A stretch of 64,000 nt of DNA from Alistipes sp. GTDB lineage: Bacteria > Bacteroidota > Bacteroidia > Bacteroidales > Rikenellaceae. Positions 8,812 to 17,327 of the stretch are shown one piece after another; the first letter of the stretch is position 1, and every line of letters starts with the position of its first letter. The DNA lies in contig JAFYQI010000008.1 in assembly GCA_017547175.1 (NCBI GenBank), positions 124,001 through 188,000 on the forward strand, written 5' to 3'. Under the pieces are notes generated by a model. That model saw only the letters and a list, made by a program, of their open reading frames with translations, was not told where the DNA came from and did no database searches. The translations under genes and the position numbers were made by a program.

Positions 8812-9849
8812 TTATTCTTCGTTTTTAAGTTTGTTAATCTCCTTCTCCAACTGGCGCACCGTACGATCCAACTCAGGCAGACGCTTGAAGACGGTGGCGG
8901 CACGGTGGTACTGCATACCGGGCAGGGCGGGATAGCCGAAGCGAATCTCGCCATCACCCACATTTTTATCCAGACCGCTCTTCGAGCCCACCATCACACG
9001 GTCACCGATCGTCACGTGGTCGGCGATGCCCACCTGGCCGGCCAGGAAGCAGTTCTTGCCCACCTTCGACGTACCGGCGATACCCGTTTGGGCCGACGAC
9101 ACGGTATTCTCACCGATCTGCACATTGTGGCCGATCTGAATCAGGTTGTCGAGCTTTACGCCGCGACGAATGATCGTCGAGTCGGTCTTGGCGCGGTCGA
9201 TACAGGTGTTGGCACCGATCTCCACATCGTCCTCGATGATCACATTACCCAGCTGCGGAATCTTATCAAAGCCACCCTCGGCATTGGGCATAAAGCCAAA
9301 GCCGTCGGCACCGATCACGGCACCGGCATGCAGGATGCAGTTCTTACCCACATGGCAACCCTCGTAGATCTTCACACCCGGATAGAGGGTCGTACCCTCA
9401 CCGATGGTCACACCCGGACCCACGTACACCTGGGGGTAGATCTGGCAGTTCGCACCAATCTTGGCGCCACCCTCGATGACGGCAAAGTCACCCACATACG
9501 AATCGCCCTCCACGGTCGCCGTCTCGGCCACCGAAGCACGCTCCGATACGCCCTTACGACGGGGCTTAGCAGCGGCATACATCTGCAATAGTTTCACGAT
9601 ACACTCGGCGGCATTGTCCACCTTCACAAGCGTCGCGGGCACCTCCTGCTTCGGTTCGAAGGTCTTGTCACACAAGACAATCGAAGCACCCGTCGTATAG
9701 AGGAACTCCTCGTATTTGAGGTTCGTCAGATAGGCCAGCGAGCCCTTCTTGCCCTCCTCGATCGAGGATACCGTATGCACGGCTGCATTTTTATCTCCTA
9801 CAATCTCGCCACCCAAAAAGCCGGCGATCATTTCAGCAGTAAATTCCAT
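8812..9849 (-). CDS. lpxD: UDP-3-O-(3-hydroxyacyl)glucosamine N-acyltransferase LpxD
   Basis: LpxD adds the N-linked hydroxyacyl chain in the third step of lipid A synthesis in the cytoplasm. The 345-residue protein has the N-terminal uridine-binding domain (~1-100), then a left-handed beta-helix of hexapeptide repeats (~105-300; [22 protein letters not shown] and others). The catalytic His region is [11 protein letters not shown] followed by [19 protein letters not shown], and the C-terminal helix (~315-345) ends in a Lys/Glu-rich coil. It lies 18 bases downstream of coaD and one base before a TlpA gene. Confidence 0.96.
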   Translation of the reverse strand: MEFTAEMIAGFLGGEIVGDKNAAVHTVSSIEEGKKGSLAYLTNLKYEEFLYTTGASIVLCDKTFEPKQEVPATLVKVDNAAECIVKLLQMYAAAKPRRKGVSERASVAETATVEGDSYVGDFAVIEGGAKIGANCQIYPQVYVGPGVTIGEGTTLYPGVKIYEGCHVGKNCILHAGAVIGADGFGFMPNAEGGFDKIPQLGNVIIEDDVEIGANTCIDRAKTDSTIIRRGVKLDNLIQIGHNVQIGENTVSSAQTGIAGTSKVGKNCFLAGQVGIADHVTIGDRVMVGSKSGLDKNVGDGEIRFGYPALPGMQYHRAATVFKRLPELDRTVRQLEKEINKLKNEE

Positions 9850-9867
9850 ATTTTCGTTCTTTGTTAG

Positions 9868-10344
9868 TTAATCTTGTAAATAGTCGGCAATATCGATCCC
9901 CTCGGGCAGAAACTCCTCCACCGAGCGACCGAACGAAAGGACCTCACGCACCGTCGATGAAGCGATATCGGCCACGGGCGCAGGGGTAAAGAGCATGACG
10001 GTCGTCAGCTCGGGATAGATGCGGTGATTCGTCGCCTCCATCGTACGTTCATACTCGAAGTCGGTCGTATTTCTTACGCCACGGATAATGGCCACGGCCC
10101 CCATCTGCTCGGCGAACTCGCCCGTTAATCCGTGATAGACATGCACCTCAACACGTTCGTTGCCGCGATAGACATCATCAATCAGGCGTTTGCGATTCTC
10201 TACCGACAACAGACCGCGCTTCGACGAGTTGTTGCCGATGCCGATAATGACCTTATCAAAGAGCTTCAGCGACTCCTCGACAATGGCGGCATGGCCGCGC
10301 GTAAAGGGATCAAACGATCCGGGGAAAATTGCAGTTCTTTCCAT
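9868..10344 (-). CDS. coaD: Phosphopantetheine adenylyltransferase
   Basis: CoaD transfers AMP from ATP to 4'-phosphopantetheine in coenzyme A synthesis. The 158-residue protein has the nucleotidyltransferase motif FPGSFDPFTRGHAAI near its start, IIRGVRNTTDFEYE in the middle (substrate loop), and ASSTVREVLSFG toward the end (ISSTxVR-type motif). The first ATG at 10344 fits the family start; an in-frame TTG three codons earlier is less likely. A TACCTTTG -7 box ends only 6 bases before the ATG, so the mRNA may have almost no leader. Confidence 0.96.
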   Translation of the reverse strand: MERTAIFPGSFDPFTRGHAAIVEESLKLFDKVIIGIGNNSSKRGLLSVENRKRLIDDVYRGNERVEVHVYHGLTGEFAEQMGAVAIIRGVRNTTDFEYERTMEATNHRIYPELTTVMLFTPAPVADIASSTVREVLSFGRSVEEFLPEGIDIADYLQD

Positions 10345-10350
10345 AATAGA

Positions 10351-10358
10351 CAAAGGTA
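10351..10358 (-). promoter_or_regulatory. -7 box of the coaD operon
   Basis: TACCTTTG on the minus strand matches TAnnTTTG. Its 3' end is 6 bases from the coaD ATG, so transcription should begin at or next to the start codon. Confidence 0.6.
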
Positions 10359-10425
10359 AGAAGTTTTTGGAAAACGGACCGCTTTTTGTCGGTAAAATTT
10401 AGAAAACGAGCGCAAAAATCGATAC

Positions 10426-10433
10426 TATCTTTG
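10426..10433 (+). promoter_or_regulatory. -7 box for the membrane-anchored coiled-coil protein gene
   Basis: TATCTTTG lies 18 bases before the ATG at 10452, divergent from the coaD promoter 70 bases away. Confidence 0.6.
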
Positions 10434-10451
10434 TCCCAAAACCTCATAAAC

Positions 10452-11042
10452 ATGAAAAAATATGTGATTTTAACGCTATTCCTGCTCCTCGCCTTTCTCA
10501 CCCTTTCGCTACGCCACTACTACCTGCTTGCTCGACGCCTCGAGCTCGACCGCTATGGGCTGGTGGCGCGCATCGAAACGCTCCAATCAGACTGCGATTC
10601 GATCAATGCCCGATGCGAAGTGCTACGCCTCGATCGGGAGGAGTTCGAGCGACTCTATCGCGAAGAGCACACTCGCCTACACGACCTGAAGATTCGCCTA
10701 CGGCGCGTCGAGAGCCTCGCACGCCATGTCGGCCAAACCACCATCACAGCAACCATTCCACTACACGACTCGGTGATGCCACGCAACAAACAACCGCCAA
10801 TCATCGATACCGTTCGCCACTTTGCGTGGAACGACCGATGGAATCGCGTGGAGGGTGTCTTGACCGGCGATTCGATCCATTGCCGCATCCTTTCGATCGA
10901 CACCCTACACCAAATTGTGCATCGTGTACCCCACCGCTTTCTCTTTCTTCGTTGGGGTACAAAAGCCTTGCGCCAAGAGATCCGCTCCACGAACCCCTCG
11001 ACCCGCATTGTATATACCGATTATGTGATTATTGCCGATTGA
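10452..11042 (+). CDS. Membrane-anchored coiled-coil protein, hypothetical
   Basis: I do not recognise a characterised family. From the ATG at 10452 (MKKYVIL) the protein has 196 residues: one N-terminal transmembrane helix (VILTLFLLLAFLTLSL, ~4-20), a charged, heptad-like stretch (~25-95; LELDRYGLVARIETLQSDCDSINARCEVLRLD...), and a short beta-rich C-terminal part. This layout resembles small Bacteroidetes DUF6549-type proteins, but I am not certain. A TATCTTTG box upstream supports this start over the in-frame frame opening at 10386. The last 14 bases overlap the tail of the converging aminotransferase IV gene. Confidence 0.65.
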   Translation: MKKYVILTLFLLLAFLTLSLRHYYLLARRLELDRYGLVARIETLQSDCDSINARCEVLRLDREEFERLYREEHTRLHDLKIRLRRVESLARHVGQTTITATIPLHDSVMPRNKQPPIIDTVRHFAWNDRWNRVEGVLTGDSIHCRILSIDTLHQIVHRVPHRFLFLRWGTKALRQEIRSTNPSTRIVYTDYVIIAD

Positions 11043-11742
11043 TCCACTGTTCCAGCTCCTCGGCCAGGCGCTCGACACGCAGTGCCATGAAGGGTTTTCC
11101 GTCGAGCTTTGAGATAGAGGTCAGCCCACGATGGTCGGCGACAAAGAGTTCGTCATAGAGCGACAATTCGGCACGTAGAATCGAATGCTGCACAGCCGGC
11201 ATACGGGCTGCACGAGCCGTCTCCCACACCGCCACATCGGTCGCCGTATGCAACTGTTTCGGGGCGATCAAGACGCCCTCGCGGAAGCCGAAAACAGAGC
11301 CCTCGCCCATCGAGCGCACCACGCCATCGCGGTCTATGCGCACCGCCTCATCACACCCCTTCTCACGCGCCAACGATTGGGCCACCAGATGGGCTGACAG
11401 CGAAGCCACCGACTCCGTCTCTATAGGCAGGTCGTAGCGTAGCGCGTACACCTCGGGGCGCACGCTGCGCAAAGCGTAGCCGGCATAGAGCGATGTACCG
11501 ACACCATAGATATGCTCCTCTCCTGTGTCAAAGAGTTCGATGCGTACAAACGAAGAGACCGCATCGGGATAGCGTGCGCGAGCCACTTCGGCCAATAAAC
11601 GCTCTTCGATCAATTTCAGATCGGGACGATAGGGACGGCCAAAAATCTCACACGAGGCTACATGCAGTCGTGCCACATGCTCTTTCAACATGCGGGCACG
11701 CCCTCCGAAGAGATGCACGGTCTGATAGAGAAACGGTTCCAT
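11029..11742 (-). CDS. Aminotransferase class IV family protein
   Basis: The fold-type IV PLP enzymes include branched-chain aminotransferase, D-alanine aminotransferase and 4-amino-4-deoxychorismate lyase (PabC). The 237-residue protein starts at the ATG at 11742 (MEPFLYQTVHLFGGRARMLKEH, matching the family's N-terminal strand and arginine). It contains KGCDEAVRIDRDGVVRSMGEGSVFGFREGVLIAPK, the equivalent of the family's E-x-x-x-SN(I/V)F motif with SMGEGSVFGF. It is short and divergent; a PabC-like folate role is a guess from size. It is the last gene of the murB-tilS-holA run, 10 bases after holA, and overlaps the converging gene by 14 bases. Confidence 0.7.
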   Translation of the reverse strand: MEPFLYQTVHLFGGRARMLKEHVARLHVASCEIFGRPYRPDLKLIEERLLAEVARARYPDAVSSFVRIELFDTGEEHIYGVGTSLYAGYALRSVRPEVYALRYDLPIETESVASLSAHLVAQSLAREKGCDEAVRIDRDGVVRSMGEGSVFGFREGVLIAPKQLHTATDVAVWETARAARMPAVQHSILRAELSLYDELFVADHRGLTSISKLDGKPFMALRVERLAEELEQWINRQ

Positions 11743-11752
11743 CGCCGAGAGT

Positions 11753-12823
11753 TTACAAGAGGAATATCTTGAGCAGTAATTCGCGCAACAATTCGCCGTC
11801 GGGCGCTCCACCCGAATTCAAGCCCTTCGACTTGGCATCGTACTCGCGCAACAACCCCAAAATCTCAAAGACCTTTTTATTCGGCCAAAGCGAGGTTTGT
11901 TGCTTAATCTCCTGCACGACATAGACCGACGGCTTGCGCAAAATGCGCATCAGTTCCTGATCCGAGGGCATCGGCTGACCTTTACGACGTGCCAACCAAC
12001 CCAGATAATTGACCGTAAAAAGATCGCGGAACTGTCCGAAGAGTGCCATAATGGTCACCAACAGCGGGTTATCCTTCGGATTGCGAGCAAAGTGATCGGC
12101 GATCATCAGCGAGCGCCCCATATCGCGCGAAACAACGGCCTTGCAAAGTTCGAAATTGTTGAAATCCTTCGAGATTCCGATATTGGTCTCGATATCGGTA
12201 TCTGTGATGTGGGTTGCCCCCTCCGGCATCGAGACGGCGAGCTTCTCCAACTCGATGGCGATCTTCGAAATCGAGGTACCCAGGTGATCGGTGAGCATGG
12301 CGAGTGCCTTGCGGTCGATCTTCAACCCGCGGCCGGCAATAAACTGTTCGAGCCAGGATCCGATTTCGTAATCGCGCGGCATCACCGATTCAAAGACCAC
12401 TCCGTTGGCCACGCAACCTTTATAAAACGCCGAACGTTTATCGACATTCTTCTCCTTGTGGCAAATCACAAGGATCGTCGTCGGCGAAGGTTTTTGGGTA
12501 TAGAAGGATAGCTTCTCTATCTGACGCAGCTGCTGCGCCTCCTTGAGAATCACTACCTGATAGGCCCCCATCATCGGCATCTGGCGGCAAAGATTCACCA
12601 CCTGCCCCGCCTCGCTATCCTTGCCATAAACGGTCAGCTGGTTGAAGGCTCGCTCGGCCTCACCCAGAATCGAATCGGCCAACTGCTCCTGCAAGCGATC
12701 GATAAAGTAGCTCTCCTCGCCCATCAAGAGATAAATCGGCGCAAATTCGCGCGCGGCGATTTTTTGTTGCAACCGTTCAAACTCGGCCACCGAGTCACGG
12801 AATTTTACTGCACTTTTAGCCAT
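11753..12823 (-). CDS. holA: DNA polymerase III subunit delta
   Basis: HolA is the wrench subunit of the clamp loader that opens the beta sliding clamp. The 356-residue protein has the typical N-terminal motif APIYLLMGEESYFIDRL (~28-45), a Rossmann-like AAA+ domain without P-loop, a conserved VVILKEAQQLR region (~97), and the C-terminal collar domain with LGTSISKIAIELEKL (~189-203) and SVYVVQEIKQQTSLW (~305). Start MAKSAVKF lies 3 bases after tilS. Confidence 0.93.
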   Translation of the reverse strand: MAKSAVKFRDSVAEFERLQQKIAAREFAPIYLLMGEESYFIDRLQEQLADSILGEAERAFNQLTVYGKDSEAGQVVNLCRQMPMMGAYQVVILKEAQQLRQIEKLSFYTQKPSPTTILVICHKEKNVDKRSAFYKGCVANGVVFESVMPRDYEIGSWLEQFIAGRGLKIDRKALAMLTDHLGTSISKIAIELEKLAVSMPEGATHITDTDIETNIGISKDFNNFELCKAVVSRDMGRSLMIADHFARNPKDNPLLVTIMALFGQFRDLFTVNYLGWLARRKGQPMPSDQELMRILRKPSVYVVQEIKQQTSLWPNKKVFEILGLLREYDAKSKGLNSGGAPDGELLRELLLKIFLL

Positions 12824-12826
12824 CTG

Positions 12827-14176
12827 CTATACAATCTCACGGGTGATACACAGTACATGTTCGCTCTTTTCGTCCAGTCGATAGCGATCATCGATGCGTT
12901 GTCCGACCACCCAGACGATCTCATCGCCGGAGAGGAGGACAAACTGGCGTTGCTTTTCGGGAATCGACAATTTTTTATCAATCAGCAGATCGCTCACCTT
13001 CTTCTTGCCCGTCATCCCGAAGGGGATAAACCAATCGCCCTCACGCCAACGGCGCAAAGTGAGCGGCCACTGCAACTTATCGGCATCGAGCAATGCCTGA
13101 TTGGCCGGCACGGAGAACTCCTCCACCAGATCAATGTTGCGTTTCTCGAAGAAGAGTACCGAGTTGCCACAATAGGCCCGCAAAGCGCCCTCCGGCACCT
13201 GCACCTCGCAGCTATCCTCCGCTTCGATCGGCGAAACCAGCACCACGCCACGATCGACCACCGCCACTCGATCACGAGCATAGAAGCGGCGTCCTACCGC
13301 CTCGGCATCGAGCGCATGGCAGAGTTGATCGATCACATCACCCTTAAAGCCATAGGCCGAATTGAGCAACTCATAGAGGACAAAGTTTCTCGGCAGGGCC
13401 GCATCAATACGATCAAGACAGATACAGTCAACCCCATTACGTTGCTCGACGGCAACCTCACGAATGCGCTCTACAGCCTGCGTAATGAAGTGTTGGGCAT
13501 CGGTCAAACGACTGATATTTCGGCGCATCAGAGAGGTGAATTTGGGATTGATCTCACGGATACGAGGCACTAAGCCCAGACGAATTTTATTGCGCAAGTA
13601 CTTCGTCGAGCGGTTCGATGAATCTTCACGGTAAGGGATCTTGTGTTGAACGGCATATTCGAGGATCTCTTTGCGCGTAGCAAACAACAGGGGACGCACC
13701 ACCCGTCCCACCTGAGTCGAAATGCCTGTCAAGCCACGCAAGCCCGTACCACGCAGCAGGTTGATAAAGAAGGTCTCCACCGAGTCATCGGCGTGGTGAG
13801 CCACGGCAATGGCCGTATAACCCTCTGTTTCACAAAGCTCATAAAACCAGGCATAACGCAGACGGCGGGCAGCCATCTCCATCGATTCGCCCGTAAGCTC
13901 CATCTCTTGTGCGGTTTCAAAGCGGCGGTTGTAAAACGGGACCCCCAAACGGGCAGCCTCCTCAGCCACCAACAACTCATCCTCCTCGCTCTCCGCACCT
14001 CGCAACTGGAAATTGCAGTGGGCAACACCAACGCGATAGCCCGCCTCGGTAAAGAGCGACAGCATAACCATCGAGTCCACACCGCCCGAAACGGTCAGCA
14101 GGATGCGATCCTCATGCGTAAAGAGCTCGTAGTCCGAGACATACCGCTCAAAATTCTGCGCCAACAACTTTCCCAT
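12827..14176 (-). CDS. tilS: tRNA(Ile)-lysidine synthetase
   Basis: TilS converts C34 of tRNA-Ile(CAU) to lysidine with ATP and lysine, allowing AUA decoding; it is essential. The 449-residue protein has the PP-loop LLTVSGGVDSMVML (~26-39), AVAHHADDSVETFFINLLRGTG (~125-145), and the C-terminal TilS domains with LRRWREGDWFIPFGMTGKKKVSDLLIDKKL (~375-405). The gene is 3 bases from both murB and holA, within one operon. Confidence 0.95.
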   Translation of the reverse strand: MGKLLAQNFERYVSDYELFTHEDRILLTVSGGVDSMVMLSLFTEAGYRVGVAHCNFQLRGAESEEDELLVAEEAARLGVPFYNRRFETAQEMELTGESMEMAARRLRYAWFYELCETEGYTAIAVAHHADDSVETFFINLLRGTGLRGLTGISTQVGRVVRPLLFATRKEILEYAVQHKIPYREDSSNRSTKYLRNKIRLGLVPRIREINPKFTSLMRRNISRLTDAQHFITQAVERIREVAVEQRNGVDCICLDRIDAALPRNFVLYELLNSAYGFKGDVIDQLCHALDAEAVGRRFYARDRVAVVDRGVVLVSPIEAEDSCEVQVPEGALRAYCGNSVLFFEKRNIDLVEEFSVPANQALLDADKLQWPLTLRRWREGDWFIPFGMTGKKKVSDLLIDKKLSIPEKQRQFVLLSGDEIVWVVGQRIDDRYRLDEKSEHVLCITREIV

Positions 14177-14179
14177 GCT

Positions 14180-15190
14180 CTATAAGATATTGACCTCGGT
14201 GTCGATCTCGACCCCGAATTTCTGTTTCACTTCAACCTGCACCTTGCGTGCCAGGGCAATCACTTCCGAGCCGGTCGCTCCGCCGTGATTGACCAAGACC
14301 AACGCCTGCTTCTCGTGTACCCCGACACATCCGTCGCGATACCCCTTCAGTCCGGCACGATCGATCAGCCAACCGGCAGCCAACTTCACCTGCTGCGGAT
14401 CAGCCGCCGGATAGTGTGGCATATCGGGATACTCCGCCAAAAGTCGTTCGGCCACCTCACGTGGCACAACCGGATTCTTGAAGAAGCTGCCGGCATTACC
14501 CAGTACCGCCGTATCGGGCAACTTCGAACGACGAATCGAGCAGATCGCCTCACGGATATTTTTCAACGTTGCGCCACCCAAACGTGCCACCTCACGTTCC
14601 ACATCCCCATAACCCAAGCGAGGATTTGCCACACGCGAGAGTTCCACCTCGATTTCGGTAATCACCACGCGCCCTTTGAGTGACTGCTTAAAGATACTTT
14701 CACGATAGCCGAATGTGCACTCCGCCCGATCGAGGCTTCGCATACAACCCTGCTCCACGTCGTAGAAGCGTACGCGACGAATCACATCCTTGGCCTCGGC
14801 ACCATAAGCGCCGATATTTTGGACCGGGGCCGCACCTGCTTTGCCGGGAATCAGCGAGAGGTTTTCCAACCCCCAAAGCCCCTGCTCGACAGCCCAAGCC
14901 ACCAAATCATCCCACTCTACGCCGGCTCCCACACGGAGACGCACCACATCACCCTGCGTCTCGATCACCTCGATTGTTTGCGAAACAGGGGTTAGTAGCA
15001 AACCGTCATAATCGCACGTAAAGAGAATGTTGTTGCCCCCCGAAAGGACCATCCATTTTTCGGGTTTTTCGTTCCGAAAAATCGTCATCACCTCCTCTTC
15101 ACTTTCGAACTCTACCAGTCGTCGGGCATGTTGTTTGACGTGGAAACTGTTGCGAAAAGCCAAATTTATCTCGTTAAACTCGCGTATCAT
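14180..15190 (-). CDS. murB: UDP-N-acetylenolpyruvoylglucosamine reductase
   Basis: MurB reduces UDP-GlcNAc-enolpyruvate to UDP-MurNAc with NADPH and FAD in peptidoglycan synthesis. The 336-residue protein is a type I MurB: FAD-binding motifs VLSGGNNILF (~47-57) and GLENLSLIPGKAGAAPVQNIGAYG (~105-130), YRESIFK near 170, catalytic Ser in NAGSFFKNPVV (~238-248), and C-terminal AGWLIDRAGLKGYRDG with HEKQALVLVNHG. The start MIREFNEINLAFRNSF fits the family. A -7 box ends 4 bases before this ATG, which suggests a leaderless mRNA. Confidence 0.96.
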   Translation of the reverse strand: MIREFNEINLAFRNSFHVKQHARRLVEFESEEEVMTIFRNEKPEKWMVLSGGNNILFTCDYDGLLLTPVSQTIEVIETQGDVVRLRVGAGVEWDDLVAWAVEQGLWGLENLSLIPGKAGAAPVQNIGAYGAEAKDVIRRVRFYDVEQGCMRSLDRAECTFGYRESIFKQSLKGRVVITEIEVELSRVANPRLGYGDVEREVARLGGATLKNIREAICSIRRSKLPDTAVLGNAGSFFKNPVVPREVAERLLAEYPDMPHYPAADPQQVKLAAGWLIDRAGLKGYRDGCVGVHEKQALVLVNHGGATGSEVIALARKVQVEVKQKFGVEIDTEVNIL

Positions 15191-15194
15191 AGTG

Positions 15195-15202
15195 CAAAGT
15201 TA
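15195..15202 (-). promoter_or_regulatory. -7 box of the murB operon
   Basis: TAACTTTG on the minus strand ends 4 bases before the murB ATG. It faces away from the DUF4301 promoter, 12 bases apart. Confidence 0.6.
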
Positions 15203-15214
15203 GAAATTTTTACT

Positions 15215-15222
15215 TAACTTTG
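15215..15222 (+). promoter_or_regulatory. -7 box for the DUF4301 gene
   Basis: TAACTTTG on the plus strand, 61 bases before the ATG at 15284. It is divergent from the identical murB box. Confidence 0.6.
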
Positions 15223-15283
15223 AAGAGATTTTAAGCCCACTTACGGCTTTTTAAGCAGCCAACACTAAAACTACACATAGATT

Positions 15284-16717
15284 ATGTTTACTGAAAAAGA
15301 TCTGCAACAAATTGCAGCCCATGGTCTGACGAAGGAGGCCGTGGAGGTTCAAATCGAAAATTTCCGTCGTGGATTCCCCTTTTTGAAGATCGTGCGTGCC
15401 GCATCACCCTCGGATGGTGTGACGGTACTCTCGGTCGAAGAGGCTGACGCCGCTGTTGCCCGCTACGAGCAGGCCAAGGAGGCGCTTTCGGTGGTAAAGT
15501 TCGTACCCGCATCGGGTGCCGCTACTCGTATGTTCAAGGAGCTCTTCTCGTTCGTAAACGAGGATAAGCGTGGAGCCGGCATCGACAAGCTGATCCAGAA
15601 CATCGAGAAGTTCGCCTTCTGGCCCGAGCTGAAGGCCTTGCTGCCCGAGGGTGCCGACGACAAACAAATCGTCTCGGCTATCGTAAAGGAGGGTCTGAAC
15701 TATGGTGCAAAGCCGAAGGGTCTGGTTACCTTCCACGCCTATGAGGATGGTGCCCGCAAGGCTGTCGAGGAGCATCTGGCCGAAGGTGCCGCCTACGCCA
15801 CCACAAAGGGTGTGGCGCGCATTCACTTCACCGTATCGCCCGAGCATATGGAGGGCTTCAAGAGCCTGTTGGAGGAGAAGATCCCCTACTACGAAACGCG
15901 CTACGGCATTCGCTACGACATCTCGTTCTCGGTGCAGAAACCCTCGACCGACACGATTGCCGTGAACCCCGACAACACCCCCTTCCGCCAGGACAACGGC
16001 GAGTTGCTGTTCCGTCCGGCCGGCCACGGTGCACTCATCGAGAACCTCAACGATATCGATGCCGATATCGTCTTCATCAAAAACATCGACAACGTAACGA
16101 CCGACTCGCGTCGTGGTGATACGACCCGTTGCAAGAAGATGTTGGCCGGTCTGCTGATCGAGCTGCAGGAGCGCTCGTTCGAGTACCTGAAGGCACTCGA
16201 AGTGGGCGGCGCCGAGTTGGAGCCCATCGCCGAGTTCATCGAGCAGCGCCTCTGCGTAAAATTGCCCGAGCAGTATGACATCGCACTGCTGAAGGCCATC
16301 CTCAACCGCCCGATCCGCATCTGCGGCATGGTGCGCAACGAGGGTGAGCCGGGTGGCGGTCCCTTCTGGGTGAAGAATGCTGACGGCACGGAGTCGCTGC
16401 AGATTGCCGAGTCGAGCCAGATTGCTCCCGAGGATCTGCCGCTGATGAAGTCGGCAACACACTTCAACCCTGTTGATTTGGTGTGCGGTGTCAAGGATTC
16501 GAAGGGCGTGAAGTTCAACCTGCCCGCCTACACCGATCCCGAAACGGGCTTTATCTCCGAGAAGTCGGCCGGTGGTCGCGACCTGCGTGCGCAGGAGTTG
16601 CCGGGTCTGTGGAACGGCGCAATGGCCAAGTGGAACACGATCTTCGTCGATGTGCCCATCACCACCTTCTCGCCTGTAAAGGTCGTGCAGGATCTGCTGC
16701 GCGAGCAGCATCAATAG
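15284..16717 (+). CDS. DUF4301 family protein
   Basis: This 477-residue cytosolic protein belongs to DUF4301, common in Bacteroidetes and of unknown function. The segment VVKFVPASGAATRMFKEL (~72-90) resembles the nucleotide-binding G-x-G-T-R-M loop of nucleotidyltransferases, here ASGAATRMF, and later RPAGHGALIENLNDIDADIVFIKNIDNV (~243-270) resembles the sugar-nucleotide site of UTP-sugar pyrophosphorylases. A nucleotidyltransferase-like activity is therefore plausible (inference). It has its own promoter and a strong terminator, and is divergent from murB. Confidence 0.82.
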   Translation: MFTEKDLQQIAAHGLTKEAVEVQIENFRRGFPFLKIVRAASPSDGVTVLSVEEADAAVARYEQAKEALSVVKFVPASGAATRMFKELFSFVNEDKRGAGIDKLIQNIEKFAFWPELKALLPEGADDKQIVSAIVKEGLNYGAKPKGLVTFHAYEDGARKAVEEHLAEGAAYATTKGVARIHFTVSPEHMEGFKSLLEEKIPYYETRYGIRYDISFSVQKPSTDTIAVNPDNTPFRQDNGELLFRPAGHGALIENLNDIDADIVFIKNIDNVTTDSRRGDTTRCKKMLAGLLIELQERSFEYLKALEVGGAELEPIAEFIEQRLCVKLPEQYDIALLKAILNRPIRICGMVRNEGEPGGGPFWVKNADGTESLQIAESSQIAPEDLPLMKSATHFNPVDLVCGVKDSKGVKFNLPAYTDPETGFISEKSAGGRDLRAQELPGLWNGAMAKWNTIFVDVPITTFSPVKVVQDLLREQHQ

Positions 16718-16743
16718 TGCAACCCGCACGCACCACAAAAAGG

Positions 16744-16772
16744 GGCTGTCCAACATAGGGACAGCCTTTTTT
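16744..16772 (+). terminator. Terminator of the DUF4301 gene, GGCTGTCC hairpin family
   Basis: GGCTGTCC (16744-16751) pairs with GGACAGCC (16759-16766) around a 7-base loop, then six T residues. It is one of five hairpins in the window sharing this core. Confidence 0.9.
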
Positions 16773-16865
16773 ATTTTCAAATCATACTATACAGATAACC
16801 AGTGATTTAAGACTACAAAATCACCCATAATTCACTTTATCGAATATCATTTAAAGGCCAATCTG

Positions 16866-16894
16866 TTGTTTTATGCATAAATTAGCTATCTTTG
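16866..16894 (+). promoter_or_regulatory. Promoter of the small membrane protein gene
   Basis: TTG (16866-16868), an 18-base spacer and TATCTTTG (16887-16894) form a good Bacteroidetes promoter. The ATG follows after only 4 bases, so the transcript is probably leaderless. Confidence 0.65.
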
Positions 16895-16898
16895 CCGC

Positions 16899-17153
16899 AT
16901 GAATCGTATCAAAACCTTTCTATCGACCTTTTCAGTCCGTACGGGTATCATCATCCTGCTATGTTGCATTCCCTGCTACATTTTATCCTTTGCACAGATG
17001 TCGTTGCCGATCTCTACAACCGCCAAGGGCATCTTGTGGGTACTCCTCTTCGGATTGGCCAAAGCGACCCAATATACAGGCTTGACAATCCTAGGCGTTG
17101 AAGGCATCCGTCGCCTGAAAGCCCGCTTCAAACGATCCAACCAGGGAGCCTAA
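16899..17153 (+). CDS. Small two-helix membrane protein
   Basis: This 84-residue protein has two hydrophobic helices (~14-34 and ~43-66) and a basic tail (RRLKARFKRSNQGA), so both ends are probably cytoplasmic. It resembles the short 'transporter suffix domain' proteins annotated in Bacteroidetes and Proteobacteria, whose role is unknown. It stands alone with its own promoter and a downstream hairpin. The start is fixed by the promoter position, 4 bases upstream. Confidence 0.7.
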   Translation: MNRIKTFLSTFSVRTGIIILLCCIPCYILSFAQMSLPISTTAKGILWVLLFGLAKATQYTGLTILGVEGIRRLKARFKRSNQGA

Positions 17154-17224
17154 ACCACCCCCTTTTCGATCCATCGCATAACCGTCTTGCCGCAATCCGA
17201 TGCCGGCAAGCTACTACAAAAACA

Positions 17225-17255
17225 GACCCCGACGCTCGTTAAGAGCATCGGGGTC
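17225..17255. terminator. Strong intergenic hairpin, likely terminator
   Basis: GACCCCGACGCTC and GAGCATCGGGGTC form a 13-bp stem with one mismatch and a 5-base loop. It is followed on the plus strand by CCCATTTAATT, a weak T tract, and lies between converging genes. Confidence 0.6.
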
Positions 17256-17327
17256 GCCCATTTAATTAATAAAATCCCACTTCAATCAACTAAATGTTAT
17301 TTTTCAAACTCGGCCGAAATAAACGCA

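Noticed and set aside
8811..8963. A 51-codon upstream extension of the second TlpA gene
   Set aside because: It overlaps lpxD and would hide a perfect lipoprotein signal that starts at 8810.
15404..16780. A 458-codon minus-strand frame over the DUF4301 gene
   Set aside because: Antisense shadow that runs through the terminator hairpin; no domain in its translation.
17154..17327. Possible remaining barrel of the truncated outer-membrane protein
   Set aside because: Only ~170 bases are left, filled mainly by a hairpin; no barrel-like strands in any frame.
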